Part shown: positions 23,720-32,273 of the stretch, piece by piece
Numbering within the stretch: the stretch's first letter is position 1
How the letters are laid out: every line of letters begins with the position of its first letter
Translations under genes and position numbers: made by a program
The notes under the pieces: model-generated
The model's database searches: none
The model's input: only the letters and a program-made list of their open reading frames with translations
What the model was told of the DNA's origin: nothing
DNA from: Veillonellales bacterium
GTDB taxonomy: Bacteria > Bacillota > Negativicutes > Veillonellales > Dialisteraceae
Reading direction: 5' to 3'
Assembly: GCA_944390485.1 (NCBI GenBank)
Contig: CALXPQ010000009.1
Span: forward strand, 1-40,941
DNA length: 40,941 nt

Positions 23720-24580
23720 TTATTTCTGCTGCGCGTTCTGCACGGCGAGCTCGCTGCATTCCTGCGTCCACTTCTCGAAGTCGCCGTTCTCGTGGCATTC
23801 CTTGATGATGCCGTTGATGAGCTGGAGGAAATCCTCGTTGCCCTTCGGCACCGCCACCGCCGCGGCGCTGTCTTTGCCTTCAAAGTACACGCCCGAGTCC
23901 GCGATCTCCGGATTCATGATGAGGTACTGCTGCGCCACCGCGCGCTGAGAGGGCACGCCCTCCACCTTGCCGTGCTGCAGCTCCATCAGCGCGTCGCCGA
24001 TGCGGTCCAGCGAGACGATCTTCGCGTCTTTCAAGTATTCCTTCACCAGCGTCTCCTGCTGGGTGGATTTCTGCGCGGCGATGTCCTTGCCGTAGAAATC
24101 CTCCACCTTCGTGTACTTGCCCAGATCCGACTTGCGGATGAGCATGATGTTCTTGTCGCTCAGGTACGTGTCGGAGAAATCGACCGCCTTCTCGCGTTCC
24201 GGCGTGGGGGTGATGCCCGCGATGACGATATCCACCTTGTTCGCCGCCATGGACGAGAGGAGCGCCGAGAAATTCATGTCCTGCACTTCCAGTTTTACGC
24301 CCAGCTTGTCGGCGATCTTCTGCGCCAGGTTGATGTCGATGCCCGCCACAGTCTTCTCGCTCTTCGACGTATCGATGAATTCATAGGGAGGGAAGCCGGA
24401 CGCCGTGCCGATGACGAGTTTGCCGCGCTCCTTGATCTGCTGCATGAGCGCGCCCCTCTGCGCGCCCCCTGCCTGCGCCTCGTCTTTCTTATCCCCGCTG
24501 CCGCCGCAGCCCGCCGCGAGCAGTATGCCCGCCGCAGCCGCTGCCGCCAGGAGAAGTTTTGCTGCCAGTGTCTTTTTCAT
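23720..24580 (-). CDS. Amino-acid ABC transporter substrate-binding lipoprotein (second of pair)
   Basis: A 286-residue family-3 extracellular solute-binding protein. Lipoprotein signal with lipobox LAAGC (Cys25), so it is membrane-anchored in the periplasm. The ligand-binding signature GTASGFPPYEFIDTSKSEKT and GIDINLAQKIADKLGVKLE place it with polar amino-acid/cystine binders; the ligand is undetermined. It is a clear paralogue of the next gene upstream with equal length and many identical blocks, 22 bases downstream of it. No permease or ATPase gene is near, so it must share a transporter encoded elsewhere. Confidence 0.9.
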   Translation of the reverse strand: MKKTLAAKLLLAAAAAAGILLAAGCGGSGDKKDEAQAGGAQRGALMQQIKERGKLVIGTASGFPPYEFIDTSKSEKTVAGIDINLAQKIADKLGVKLEVQDMNFSALLSSMAANKVDIVIAGITPTPEREKAVDFSDTYLSDKNIMLIRKSDLGKYTKVEDFYGKDIAAQKSTQQETLVKEYLKDAKIVSLDRIGDALMELQHGKVEGVPSQRAVAQQYLIMNPEIADSGVYFEGKDSAAAVAVPKGNEDFLQLINGIIKECHENGDFEKWTQECSELAVQNAQQK

Positions 24581-24602
24581 ACGCTTCCGTCCTTTCTCTC
24601 AC

Positions 24603-25463
24603 TCAGCCCTGCATCTTTGCGTTGTCTACCGATTTCTGGATATATTCCTCTTCCCACTTCTTGAAGTTGCCGTTGTCCGTGTTCTCCTTGATGACCTCGT
24701 TGATCGCCTTCAGCAGGTCTTCGCTGCCCTTCTGGAGAGCCGCCGCGGAATTTTTCGTGCCGTTCTTGAAGTGCACCCCTTCGGCGAACATCAGGTCATC
24801 GTTGTAGACGAGGTACTGCTTGCCGCAGATGCCCTCTACCACGACGCCGTCCGCCTTGCCGTGCTTCAGCTCCAGCACCGCTTCCGGCACGTGGGCGAGG
24901 CCGACGATCTTCGCGTCCTTGATCTCAGCGTTGGCGAGGATCTCCTGCGTAGTGGACTTCTGCACCGCGATGTTCTTGCCGTAGAAATCCTCGAGGGACT
25001 TGTACTTGTCCGCGTCCGCCTTGCGGATGAGGATCATCTGCTCCGTGGGGAGATACACGTCGGAGAAATCCATGGTCTTGCGCCGTTCGTCCGTCGGGTT
25101 GATGCCCGAGATGGCGATATCCACCTTGCCGCTCGCCAGCGAAGACAGGAGAGACTGGAAATTCATGTCCTGAATCTCCAGCTTGACGCCCAGCTTGTCC
25201 GCCAGCGCCTTCGCCAGCTCCATGTCGATGCCGATGACCGTCTTCTCGCTCTTCGACGCGTCGATGAATTCATAGGGCGGGTAGCCGGACGCCGTGCCGA
25301 CCACAATCTTGCCGCTCTCCTTGATCTTCTGCATGACCTTGCTCTGCTGCGCCGCCGCGCCGCTGTCCTTCTTCTCCCCGCTGCCGCCGCATCCGGCGAA
25401 AAGCATGACGCCCGCGATAGCCGCCGCGGCGAGAGCCGCTTTGCCCCACAGTTTTTTATTCAT
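24603..25463 (-). CDS. Amino-acid ABC transporter substrate-binding lipoprotein (first of pair)
   Basis: A 286-residue family-3 binding protein with lipobox LFAGC (Cys25). Shared blocks with its partner include GTASGYPPYEFIDASKSEKT, LGVKLEIQDMNF, SLASGKVDIAISGINPT and DFYGKNIAVQKSTTQE. Position-specific differences (GINPTDERR against GITPTPERE) suggest related but different ligands. The ATG at 25463 is taken because TGGAGG lies upstream and a normal lipoprotein signal follows; the frame is open 14 codons more. It is first of the pair, under a strong promoter overlapped by an 11-bp inverted repeat. Confidence 0.9.
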   Translation of the reverse strand: MNKKLWGKAALAAAAIAGVMLFAGCGGSGEKKDSGAAAQQSKVMQKIKESGKIVVGTASGYPPYEFIDASKSEKTVIGIDMELAKALADKLGVKLEIQDMNFQSLLSSLASGKVDIAISGINPTDERRKTMDFSDVYLPTEQMILIRKADADKYKSLEDFYGKNIAVQKSTTQEILANAEIKDAKIVGLAHVPEAVLELKHGKADGVVVEGICGKQYLVYNDDLMFAEGVHFKNGTKNSAAALQKGSEDLLKAINEVIKENTDNGNFKKWEEEYIQKSVDNAKMQG

Positions 25464-25505
25464 GATGAGCCTCCATTTCTCTGCTTTCATTGGAACGTAT
25501 GCCAA

Positions 25506-25534
25506 ATCTTAGCATATTTATTCAGCTCTGTCAA
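25506..25534 (-). promoter_or_regulatory. Promoter of the binding-protein pair
   Basis: Perfect TTGACA (25529-25534), a 17-base spacer, TAAGAT (25506-25511) on the minus strand, about 42 bases before the ATG. Confidence 0.85.
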
Positions 25535-25543
25535 TAAATATGC
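25512..25543. promoter_or_regulatory. Operator-like inverted repeat over the -35
   Basis: GCATATTTATT (25512-25522) and AATAAATATGC (25533-25543) are perfect inverted arms around 10 bases. Together they span the whole spacer and overlap the -35 of the binding-protein promoter, a repressor-site layout. On the minus strand the right part reads TGAATAAATATGC, partly like an ArgR box. Confidence 0.6.
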
Positions 25544-25669
25544 ATGCAGGAAATCCGATTTCTTTTCCGCAGTCCCATGGACCGCCCGGAAAGGCCGGCT
25601 CCGCCGCGTCCCCGACGCTTCATGCGCCGCCGGCCTTTTATGCATCGCGCTGCATGGAAGGCGCCCATG

Positions 25670-25706
25670 AAAAAAGAGCAGCCCGCTCCTGCTGCTCTCT
25701 TTTTTA
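25670..25706 (-). terminator. Terminator of the aromatic operon
   Basis: AGAGCAGC (25675-25682) / GCTGCTCT (25691-25698) stem with an 8-base loop, then CTTTTTTC on the minus strand, following aroK. A GGCCGG/CCGGCC pairing further left (about 25585-25640) may back it up. Confidence 0.85.
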
Positions 25707-25717
25707 TTTTCTATATA

Positions 25718-26221
25718 TTATAAGCCCATCAGCTCTTTCACCGCCTGGATCACCCGGCGGCGCACCGCGTCTTCCGCGCCGGTATTCTTCACGGTGCGGT
25801 CCGCCGCGGCGCGGTAGGCGGCGATGCGCTCTTCGTAGAGCGTGAAGACTTTCTGCGGGCCTTCCGCGAGGAGCGGCCGCCCGGCGATGGCCACGTCCGC
25901 GGCGATGTCCTCCGGCGCGCGGTCCACGAGGAGGATGGCGCTGGTGGGCCGGAAGAGGGCGATGTTCACGGGGCGCTTCACGATGCCCCCGCCGGCGGCG
26001 ATGACCGTGCCCTGCCGCCGGGCAAGGATGGCCGCGGCGTGCGTCTCGGCTTCGCGGAAGACCGCCTCGCTCCGCGCGAAGAGCTGAGGGATGGTGAGCC
26101 CCTCCAGCTCCTCGATGAAGTCGTCGCAGTCGATGAAGGGCAGGCCCAGCGCCTCCGCCGCCGCCCGGCCGAAGGTGCTCTTCCCGCTGCCCGGCATGCC
26201 GATGAGGACCACGTTCCTCAC
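25718..26221 (-). CDS. aroK: Shikimate kinase
   Basis: A 167-residue cytoplasmic kinase that phosphorylates shikimate with ATP. Walker A GMPGSGKS (8-15), the shikimate-binding DCDDFIEE, GGGIVKRP and the lid arginines in AIAGRPLL are visible. The start is a GTG at 26221 that overlaps the aroE stop by 4 bases (GTGA), with a GGAGG site inside aroE; the upstream open frame is aroE out of frame. It is the last gene of the eight-gene aromatic operon and is followed by a terminator. Confidence 0.95.
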   Translation of the reverse strand: MRNVVLIGMPGSGKSTFGRAAAEALGLPFIDCDDFIEELEGLTIPQLFARSEAVFREAETHAAAILARRQGTVIAAGGGIVKRPVNIALFRPTSAILLVDRAPEDIAADVAIAGRPLLAEGPQKVFTLYEERIAAYRAAADRTVKNTGAEDAVRRRVIQAVKELMGL

Positions 26222-27039
26222 AGGAGGGCCTCCATCTCTGTGGCGATCTGGTCCGTAAGCGAAGCGGGGAGCGGCCGGCCGAGCCAGATCTCCTCCGCCG
26301 CGGCGGCCTGCGCGACGAGCATGTACAGGCCGTTCGCCCCGTCGGCCCCGCCGGCGCGCGCCTCCCGGAGGAGCATCGTCTCGCCGGGATTGTAGATGAG
26401 ATCGATCACCTTCGGGAATTTCCGCGCCGTCTCCGCCGTGAGGGGCGACGCGTCCGTCTTCGGCCACATCCCGCAGGGCGTGCCATTCACCAGGAGGTAC
26501 GCCCCCTCGCCCGCTTCGACGGCCTCATAGGAGACGAGCTCCGCCCCGCGCGCCGCCGCGAAGGCGCGAAACGCTTCATCAACCGCCTCCGGACGGCGGG
26601 ACACGGCGAAGATGCGCCGCGCGCCCCGGTCGTGCAGGCACTGGATGACCGCCCGCGACGCGCCGCCCGTGCCGAGCACCACCGCGTCCCGTCCCGCCGG
26701 GTCCGCGCCGATGCGGTCCACCGTGCGGGAAAAGCCGATGTAGTCCGTATTATAACCCCGGCCCGCGCCGTCCTTCACCGCCACTGTATTCACCGCGCCG
26801 ATGGCGGCCGCTTCGTCCGAAAGACCGGCGAGGAGCGGGATGACCTCTGTCTTGTACGGGATGGTCACATTGAATCCGTCCAGCTCCCGGAAGAGCGCCC
26901 GCACGCGCGCCGGCACCTCCCCGCGGGGGATCTCGATGAGATCGTACGTGCCGGAGAGGCCCTGCGCGGCGAGGAGCCGCCCGTGGATGGCCGGCGACAG
27001 GCTGTGGCCGAGCACTTCGCCGATGAGTCCCAGTTTCAT
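26218..27039 (-). CDS. aroE: Shikimate dehydrogenase
   Basis: A 273-residue NADP-dependent enzyme reducing 3-dehydroshikimate to shikimate. Present: GHSLSPAIHG (substrate site), NVTIPYK with the catalytic Lys, NTDYIGF, the nucleotide-binding GTGGASRA, and SRRPE after beta-2. The ATG at 27039 overlaps the pheA stop by 4 bases (ATGA) and has a GGAGG site. Length is normal. It is seventh in the operon. Confidence 0.95.
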   Translation of the reverse strand: MKLGLIGEVLGHSLSPAIHGRLLAAQGLSGTYDLIEIPRGEVPARVRALFRELDGFNVTIPYKTEVIPLLAGLSDEAAAIGAVNTVAVKDGAGRGYNTDYIGFSRTVDRIGADPAGRDAVVLGTGGASRAVIQCLHDRGARRIFAVSRRPEAVDEAFRAFAAARGAELVSYEAVEAGEGAYLLVNGTPCGMWPKTDASPLTAETARKFPKVIDLIYNPGETMLLREARAGGADGANGLYMLVAQAAAAEEIWLGRPLPASLTDQIATEMEALL

Positions 27040-27881
27040 AAGACGCCTCCTTTGTCCGACGCATAATTCCCGAGGATGCGGAAGTACGGGCACATGGACG
27101 CGAGCCCCGAGAGGGTGTGCGCGTTCGACGGGTCGTCCAGCCGCCCCATCACGTCGATGTGGAAGAAATACTCGAAGGGATGCCCATCCATGGGGCGGGA
27201 TTCGAGATGGGTCATATTCATGCCGCCGTAGAAGAAATATCCCAGCACGTGGTACAGCGCGCCCGGCGTGTGATGCACCGCGATGATGAGGGTGATCTTG
27301 TCCGCCGTCTCGTCCGTCTCCATGGACGGCGCGATGATGAAGAAGCGCGTGAAGTTCCTCCGGTTCGTCTGGATGGACGGCGCGAGCACCGAGAGGCCAT
27401 ACAGGTCCGCCGCGAGCCGTCCCGCCACGGCCGCTTCGTCCTTCCGCCCGTCGGCGGCGACCTTCTCCGCGCTCTTCGACGTGCTGAAATAGGGCACCTT
27501 CTCCCAGCCGGGATGGGCCCGGAAGAAATCGCCGCTCTGGGCGAATCCCTGCGGGTGGGAGTAGACCGTGCGGATGTCCTCGAGCCGCGCCCCCGGCAGC
27601 CCCAGCAGGTGATGCTCGATGCGGATGCATTTCTCTCCGACGACGGCGCAGTCATACCGGCGGATGAGATCGTACACCTCCGTGATGCCTCCGGTGGAGG
27701 AATTTTCGATGGGCACCACGCCGTACCGGGCGCGCCCCTCCGCCACCGCGGCGGTCACGTCTTCGAAATGGTCGCAGTACGACGCCGCGGCCGCGCGGCC
27801 CGCGAAATACGACTGCATGGCCTGATCGCTGTAGGAGCCGGGCTGCCCGAAGCAGGCCACGGCCAGGGTATCTCCGCTCAC
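27036..27881 (-). CDS. pheA: Prephenate dehydratase (monofunctional, with ACT domain)
   Basis: A 281-residue enzyme converting prephenate to phenylpyruvate. The PDT domain has VPIENSSTGGITE and the catalytic TRF (in RRNFTRFFII). The C-terminal ACT domain (GALYHVLGYFFYGGMN with ESRP) gives Phe feedback inhibition in the family. There is no chorismate mutase domain, unlike the E. coli P-protein. The GTG start at 27881 overlaps the aroC stop by 4 bases and has a GGAGG site. Its stop overlaps aroE by 4 bases. Confidence 0.95.
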   Translation of the reverse strand: MSGDTLAVACFGQPGSYSDQAMQSYFAGRAAAASYCDHFEDVTAAVAEGRARYGVVPIENSSTGGITEVYDLIRRYDCAVVGEKCIRIEHHLLGLPGARLEDIRTVYSHPQGFAQSGDFFRAHPGWEKVPYFSTSKSAEKVAADGRKDEAAVAGRLAADLYGLSVLAPSIQTNRRNFTRFFIIAPSMETDETADKITLIIAVHHTPGALYHVLGYFFYGGMNMTHLESRPMDGHPFEYFFHIDVMGRLDDPSNAHTLSGLASMCPYFRILGNYASDKGGVL

Positions 27882-28978
27882 AGCGCGCCTCCTTTCCACA
27901 CGCGGCTCTCCAGCAGGATGTCCAGGAGCGTCCACGCCGCTGCCGCTTCGATGACCGGCACCGCCCGGGGCACGATGCACGGGTCGTGCCGCCCGCGGAT
28001 CTCCAGCACCGCGTCCTCCCCGCGCTCCGCGTCCACCGTATGCTGCGCGCGGCCGATGGACGGCGTGGGCTTTATGACCGCCCGGAAAATCACCGGTGCG
28101 CCGTCCGTGATCCCCCCGGTGAGCCCGCCGTTGTGGTTCGAGACGGGCCGCACCCGGCCGTCCTCCATGCGCAGGGGATCGTTCGCCTCGCTCCCGCGCA
28201 TCCCCGCGAGGGTGAACCCGTCGCCGAATTCCACGCCCTTCACCGCGGGCACGGAGAAGAGCATCTGCGAAAGGCGGCTCTCCACGGAGTCGAAGAGCGG
28301 GTCCCCCAGCCCCGGCGCGAGCCCTTCGGCCATGCATTCGATGACGCCGCCCACGGAGTCCGCCGCGTCCTTCGCCGCGAGGACGGCCGCCCGCAGGGGC
28401 GCTTCCTGCGCCTCGTCGAGGAGCGGCAGCTCCCGGTACGACAGCGCCTCGAGGGCCTCCCGCCCCACGCCGAGCGGCGGGAAAGGCCGGTCCCGCACGT
28501 CCGCGATGCGGAGGATGTGCGCGCCGACGGAGACGCCCGCCTGCCGGAGGAGCTGCTTCGCCACCGCCCCGGCGAAGACGAGCGGCGCGGTGAGCCGCCC
28601 GGAAAAATGACCGCCCCCGCGGTAGTCGTTCCATCCGCCGTAGCGCACGCGCCCCGCGTAGTCCGCATGGCCCGGCCGCATGAGCCGCCGGAGCGTGCTG
28701 TAGTCCTTCGAGTGTTGGTCCCCGTTGGCGATGCGCACGGCGAGCGGCGTCCCCGTGGTGTGCCCTTCGAACCAGCCGCTCTCCACGGTGAAGGCGTCCG
28801 CCTCCTTCCGCGCCGTGGCGAGGGCGCTCCGCCCGGGCGCGCGGCGGGCCATCTCCCGGCGCACCTCGTCCCAGTCGATGGCCGCCCCCGCGGGAAGCCC
28901 GTCCAGCACCGCCCCGATGGACGGCCCGTGGGATTCGCCGTAGATGGTGAGCGTGCACAGTCTTCCGATGGTATTCAT
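27878..28978 (-). CDS. aroC: Chorismate synthase
   Basis: A 366-residue FMN-dependent enzyme making chorismate from EPSP. Signatures: GESHGPSIGAVLDGLPAG (about 14-31), the RPGHADY block, GGHFSGRLTAP and the late NHNGGLTGGITDG. Length is typical. The ATG follows the aroA stop after one base and its own stop overlaps pheA by 4, so translation is tightly coupled. Confidence 0.96.
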   Translation of the reverse strand: MNTIGRLCTLTIYGESHGPSIGAVLDGLPAGAAIDWDEVRREMARRAPGRSALATARKEADAFTVESGWFEGHTTGTPLAVRIANGDQHSKDYSTLRRLMRPGHADYAGRVRYGGWNDYRGGGHFSGRLTAPLVFAGAVAKQLLRQAGVSVGAHILRIADVRDRPFPPLGVGREALEALSYRELPLLDEAQEAPLRAAVLAAKDAADSVGGVIECMAEGLAPGLGDPLFDSVESRLSQMLFSVPAVKGVEFGDGFTLAGMRGSEANDPLRMEDGRVRPVSNHNGGLTGGITDGAPVIFRAVIKPTPSIGRAQHTVDAERGEDAVLEIRGRHDPCIVPRAVPVIEAAAAWTLLDILLESRVWKGGAL

Positions 28979-28979
28979 G

Positions 28980-30263
28980 TCAGTCCCTTTCCTCCGCGAG
29001 CCCGCCGAGGCTCCGGAAATCCGCCCAGAAGGCGGGATACGATTTGGCGACGCACTCCGCGCCGCGGATGGTGAGCGGCCCCGTGCACCGCGCCGACACC
29101 GCGGCGAGCGCCATGGCCACGCGGTGGTCGTTCCACCCGTCCGCGGCGCCGCCCGAGAGACGCTCCACGCCGTCGATGACGAGGCCGTCCGGCTTCTCTT
29201 CGATGCGCGCGCCGAGTTTGCCGAGCTCCGCCGCCATGGCGTGGAGGCGGTCGCATTCCTTGAGCCGCACCCGCGCCGCATGGACGATCTCCGTCCGCCC
29301 GCGGGACACCGCGGCGAGCGCCGTCAGCACCGGCACGAGGTCCGGACAGTCCTCCGCGTCGATCACCGTGCCCGCCGTCTCCGAGGCCGACGCGGTGAGA
29401 CCGTCCGGGCCGTCCGCGAGCGCCCCGCCCATGCGGACGAGGATATCCCGCACCACCCGGTCGCCCTGTTCGGAGGCCTCCGGCAGGCCCGCCGCCGTCA
29501 CCGGCCCGCCGAGGAGGCCCGCTGCCAGCCAGAAGGCCCCCTGCGACCAGTCGCCCTCCACGGTGAAGCGCCCCGGCCGGTATGCCTGCCCGCCGGGGAT
29601 GACCCACCGGCCCCGGGCGGGATTCTCCACATGGACCCCGTGCCGCGCCATGGCCGCCGTGGTCATGCGGATGTAGCTCTCCGACTCGATCTCCGTGGTG
29701 CTCACGAGCTCCGAATCTCCCGGCAGGAGCGGCAGCACGAAGAGCAGCCCCGAGAAGAACTGGGAGCTCACGTCCCCGGGCAGCTCGTACCGCCCCGGCG
29801 GGAGCGTCCCCTCCGCGGTGAGAGGCAGGCCGTCTGCCGCGGCCCAGCCCACGCCTTTCTCCCGGAAGATCCGGAAATACGGCGAGAGCGGCCGCTCGCC
29901 GAGCCGCCCTTCCCCGGTGTAAGTCACCTCATTGCCCGACAGGAGCCCGATGGGGATGAGGAAGCGCAGCGTCGAGCCGGACTCCCCGCAGGAGCAGACG
30001 ACGGGCCCCGCCATTTTCCGCAGGCCCCCGGAGACGCGGTATGCCTGCCGCCCCGGGTACGCCGAGGGCACGGGCCCGATGGACGCGCCGAGCGCCGTCA
30101 TGCACCGGATGGTCGCCTCGATGTCCTTCGAGGGGCTCACATTATCCACTATGCTCTCCCCCGGAGCGAGGGCCGCGCAGATGAGCTCCCGGTGGGTCAT
30201 GCTCTTCGACGACGGGGCTTGCACGGTCCCCCGGAGCGCCCGCGGCGTGATGTGCATTTCCAT
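28980..30263 (-). CDS. aroA: EPSP synthase (5-enolpyruvylshikimate-3-phosphate synthase)
   Basis: A 427-residue cytoplasmic enzyme joining shikimate-3-phosphate and PEP. It shows APSSKSMTHR with the Lys/Ser/Arg of the S3P site near the N-terminus, CGESGSTLRF, GDVSSQFFSGLLF, and LKECDRLHAM near the C-terminus. The CGESGSTLR block has Glu-Ser where the glyphosate-sensitive class I enzymes have NAGTAMRP, so it fits class II-like enzymes. The ATG at 30263 has a GGAGG site and follows the aroB stop after one base. Confidence 0.95.
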   Translation of the reverse strand: MEMHITPRALRGTVQAPSSKSMTHRELICAALAPGESIVDNVSPSKDIEATIRCMTALGASIGPVPSAYPGRQAYRVSGGLRKMAGPVVCSCGESGSTLRFLIPIGLLSGNEVTYTGEGRLGERPLSPYFRIFREKGVGWAAADGLPLTAEGTLPPGRYELPGDVSSQFFSGLLFVLPLLPGDSELVSTTEIESESYIRMTTAAMARHGVHVENPARGRWVIPGGQAYRPGRFTVEGDWSQGAFWLAAGLLGGPVTAAGLPEASEQGDRVVRDILVRMGGALADGPDGLTASASETAGTVIDAEDCPDLVPVLTALAAVSRGRTEIVHAARVRLKECDRLHAMAAELGKLGARIEEKPDGLVIDGVERLSGGAADGWNDHRVAMALAAVSARCTGPLTIRGAECVAKSYPAFWADFRSLGGLAEERD

Positions 30264-30264
30264 A

Positions 30265-31341
30265 TCAGCAGCCTCCTGTCCCCAGAAAATCGGCGACGTC
30301 CTCTCCGCGGACCGGGAAGAGCGCGCTCTCCCCGATGCGGCGAAGCACCACGAAAGTGATGTCTTTCCCGCGTTTCTTCTTGTCGTGCGCCATGTGCGGG
30401 AGGAGCGCCTCCATCGGAGCCGGCACCGAGACGGGCAGGCCGAGCGCCTGGAGCACCCGCTCGATGCGGTCCGCCGTGCCCGCCTCCGTGAGGCCCAGCG
30501 CCTCCGTGCGCCGCGTGAGAATCGCCATCCCCGCGGCCACCGCCTCGCCGTGGGTGTACGTCTCATACTGGTACTCCCGCTCGACGGCGTGCCCGATGGT
30601 GTGGCCGAAATTGAGGAGCATCCGCGCGCCTTCGTCCCTCACGTCCTCCTCTACGAGCGCCGCCTTGATGCGGCAGCACGCCCCGATGATCTCCGGCAGG
30701 GCCGCGAAGATGTCCTCATCCGACCGGAGCCCCTCGTAGAGGCGGAAGAGGGATTCGCTCCGGATGCAGCCGTATTTCACCGCCTCCGCCATGCCGTCGT
30801 GGATGTACCGCGGATCGAGCGTGCGCACCAGATCCGGGTCGATGAGCACCGCCCGCGGCTGGTAAAAGCTGCCCGCCAGATTCTTCCCGCTGGGCAGGTC
30901 CACCGCCACCTTGCCGCCCACACTGCTGTCGATCTGCGCGAGGATCGTCGTGGGCACCTGCACGAACGGCACGCCCCGGAGGTACACCGCCGCGGCGAAT
31001 CCTCCCAGATCGCCCGGCACGCCGCCGGAGAGCGTCACCACCGCGTCGCTCCGCGTCATGCCGAAGGCGCTCATCGCCTCCAGCACCTCCCCGAGTACGG
31101 AGAGATTCTTGCTTCTCTCCCCGTGGGGCACCGCGATGCGCCGCACGCCGTACCCCGCGCCGCGGAGCACCGCCTCGAAGCGCTCCCCGTACAGCCCGTC
31201 CACCGTGTCATCCGTGATGACCGCGAGCTTCTCCGCCTGCGGGAGCGCCTGCCGCACGAGCGGCCCCATGCGGTCCGTCAGCCCCCTCTCGATCGTGATG
31301 TCGTACGAATCCTTTCCCAGTTCCACATGTATGCTGTCCAT
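30265..31341 (-). CDS. aroB: 3-dehydroquinate synthase
   Basis: A 358-residue NAD- and metal-dependent enzyme cyclising DAHP to 3-dehydroquinate. Motifs: GERSKNL, SGGVPGDLGGFAAAVYLRG, the PTTILAQIDSSVGGK block, and metal ligands in LNFGHTIGHAVE. The ATG at 31341 has an AAAGGAG site and lies 134 bases inside the 3' end of tyrA in another frame, an unusually long overlap. The stop is one base before aroA. Confidence 0.95.
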   Translation of the reverse strand: MDSIHVELGKDSYDITIERGLTDRMGPLVRQALPQAEKLAVITDDTVDGLYGERFEAVLRGAGYGVRRIAVPHGERSKNLSVLGEVLEAMSAFGMTRSDAVVTLSGGVPGDLGGFAAAVYLRGVPFVQVPTTILAQIDSSVGGKVAVDLPSGKNLAGSFYQPRAVLIDPDLVRTLDPRYIHDGMAEAVKYGCIRSESLFRLYEGLRSDEDIFAALPEIIGACCRIKAALVEEDVRDEGARMLLNFGHTIGHAVEREYQYETYTHGEAVAAGMAILTRRTEALGLTEAGTADRIERVLQALGLPVSVPAPMEALLPHMAHDKKKRGKDITFVVLRRIGESALFPVRGEDVADFLGTGGC

Positions 31342-32185
31342 CGGCCAGACTCCTTTTCCTTCTTCCCGCGCTGTCCAGGAAATCCCGGAGCGCCTCTCTG
31401 TCTTCGGCGGCGAGCGCCCGGCGCAGCCGCGAAAGCGCCTCCTCGTACCGCGCCAGCTCCCGGAGCATGTTCTCCCGGTTCTCCAGGAAGAGATCCGCCC
31501 AGAGCGCCCCGTTGATGTCCGCGATGCGCGTCACGTCCCGGAAGCCTCCGGCGATGAAATACCGCGCCTCCCGGCGGAACGACGCGCTCTCCATCACCGC
31601 AGCGGCCGCCGCGTGAGGCAGGCCGCTCGTGTACGCCAGCATCCGATCGTGCGCTTCCGGCGTCGTCTCCTCGATGTGCGCCGCGCCGAGCGCCTCCGCC
31701 AGCCGCCGCACCAGCCGGAGCGACGAGGGCCGGTTCCGCGCGGACGGCACGAGGATATAATTCGCCCCGCGGAAGATTGCCGCCGACGACTGCCCGTAGC
31801 CTGCGCCCTCGCGCCCCGCCATGGGATGCGCCGAGACGAAATCCACATCCTCCGGGAGGAGCGCTTCGATGCGGGCGGCGCCGCCCCGCTTCACCCCCGC
31901 CGCGTCCGTGAGCACCGCCCCGCGGCGGAACGCCCCAGCGTGCGTCCTCACGAAATCCTCCGTCGCCGCTTCCGGCACGGCGAAGATCACCAGCTCCGCC
32001 TCCGCCAGATGCGCGGGGCCCGCTGCCGCGATGGCCCCGTCCCGGAGCGCCGCGGCCTCCGCCGCCTCCGTGCGGTCGATCCCGATCACCCGGAGCCCCA
32101 GCTCCGTGAGCCGCTTCGCGTATGAGCCGCCCATGAGCCCGAGGCCCACCACGGCGGCCGTCCTTACAAAAAATCCCGTTTCCAT
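31208..32185 (-). CDS. tyrA: Prephenate dehydrogenase
   Basis: A 325-residue NAD-dependent enzyme turning prephenate into 4-hydroxyphenylpyruvate for tyrosine. The Rossmann GLGLMGGSYAK (about 15-25), IGIDRTE after beta-2 and SAHPMAGREGAGYG with the catalytic His are present. There is no ACT domain and no chorismate mutase. The last ~45 residues (from about QHTCGTGK) are the aroB start region read in another frame, are Gly/Ala/Arg-rich and unlike TyrA tails. The original stop was probably lost. Confidence 0.92.
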   Translation of the reverse strand: METGFFVRTAAVVGLGLMGGSYAKRLTELGLRVIGIDRTEAAEAAALRDGAIAAAGPAHLAEAELVIFAVPEAATEDFVRTHAGAFRRGAVLTDAAGVKRGGAARIEALLPEDVDFVSAHPMAGREGAGYGQSSAAIFRGANYILVPSARNRPSSLRLVRRLAEALGAAHIEETTPEAHDRMLAYTSGLPHAAAAAVMESASFRREARYFIAGGFRDVTRIADINGALWADLFLENRENMLRELARYEEALSRLRRALAAEDREALRDFLDSAGRRKRSLADGQHTCGTGKGFVRHHDREGADGPHGAARAAGAPAGGEARGHHG

Positions 32186-32273
32186 ATGTCTCCCCTGCTT
32201 CCCTGCTCCATGAATTCTCTTGTTTATGCGGCGCGCTTCCCTGCTTCCATACTTTCCTGCCGCATGCCGTCTC

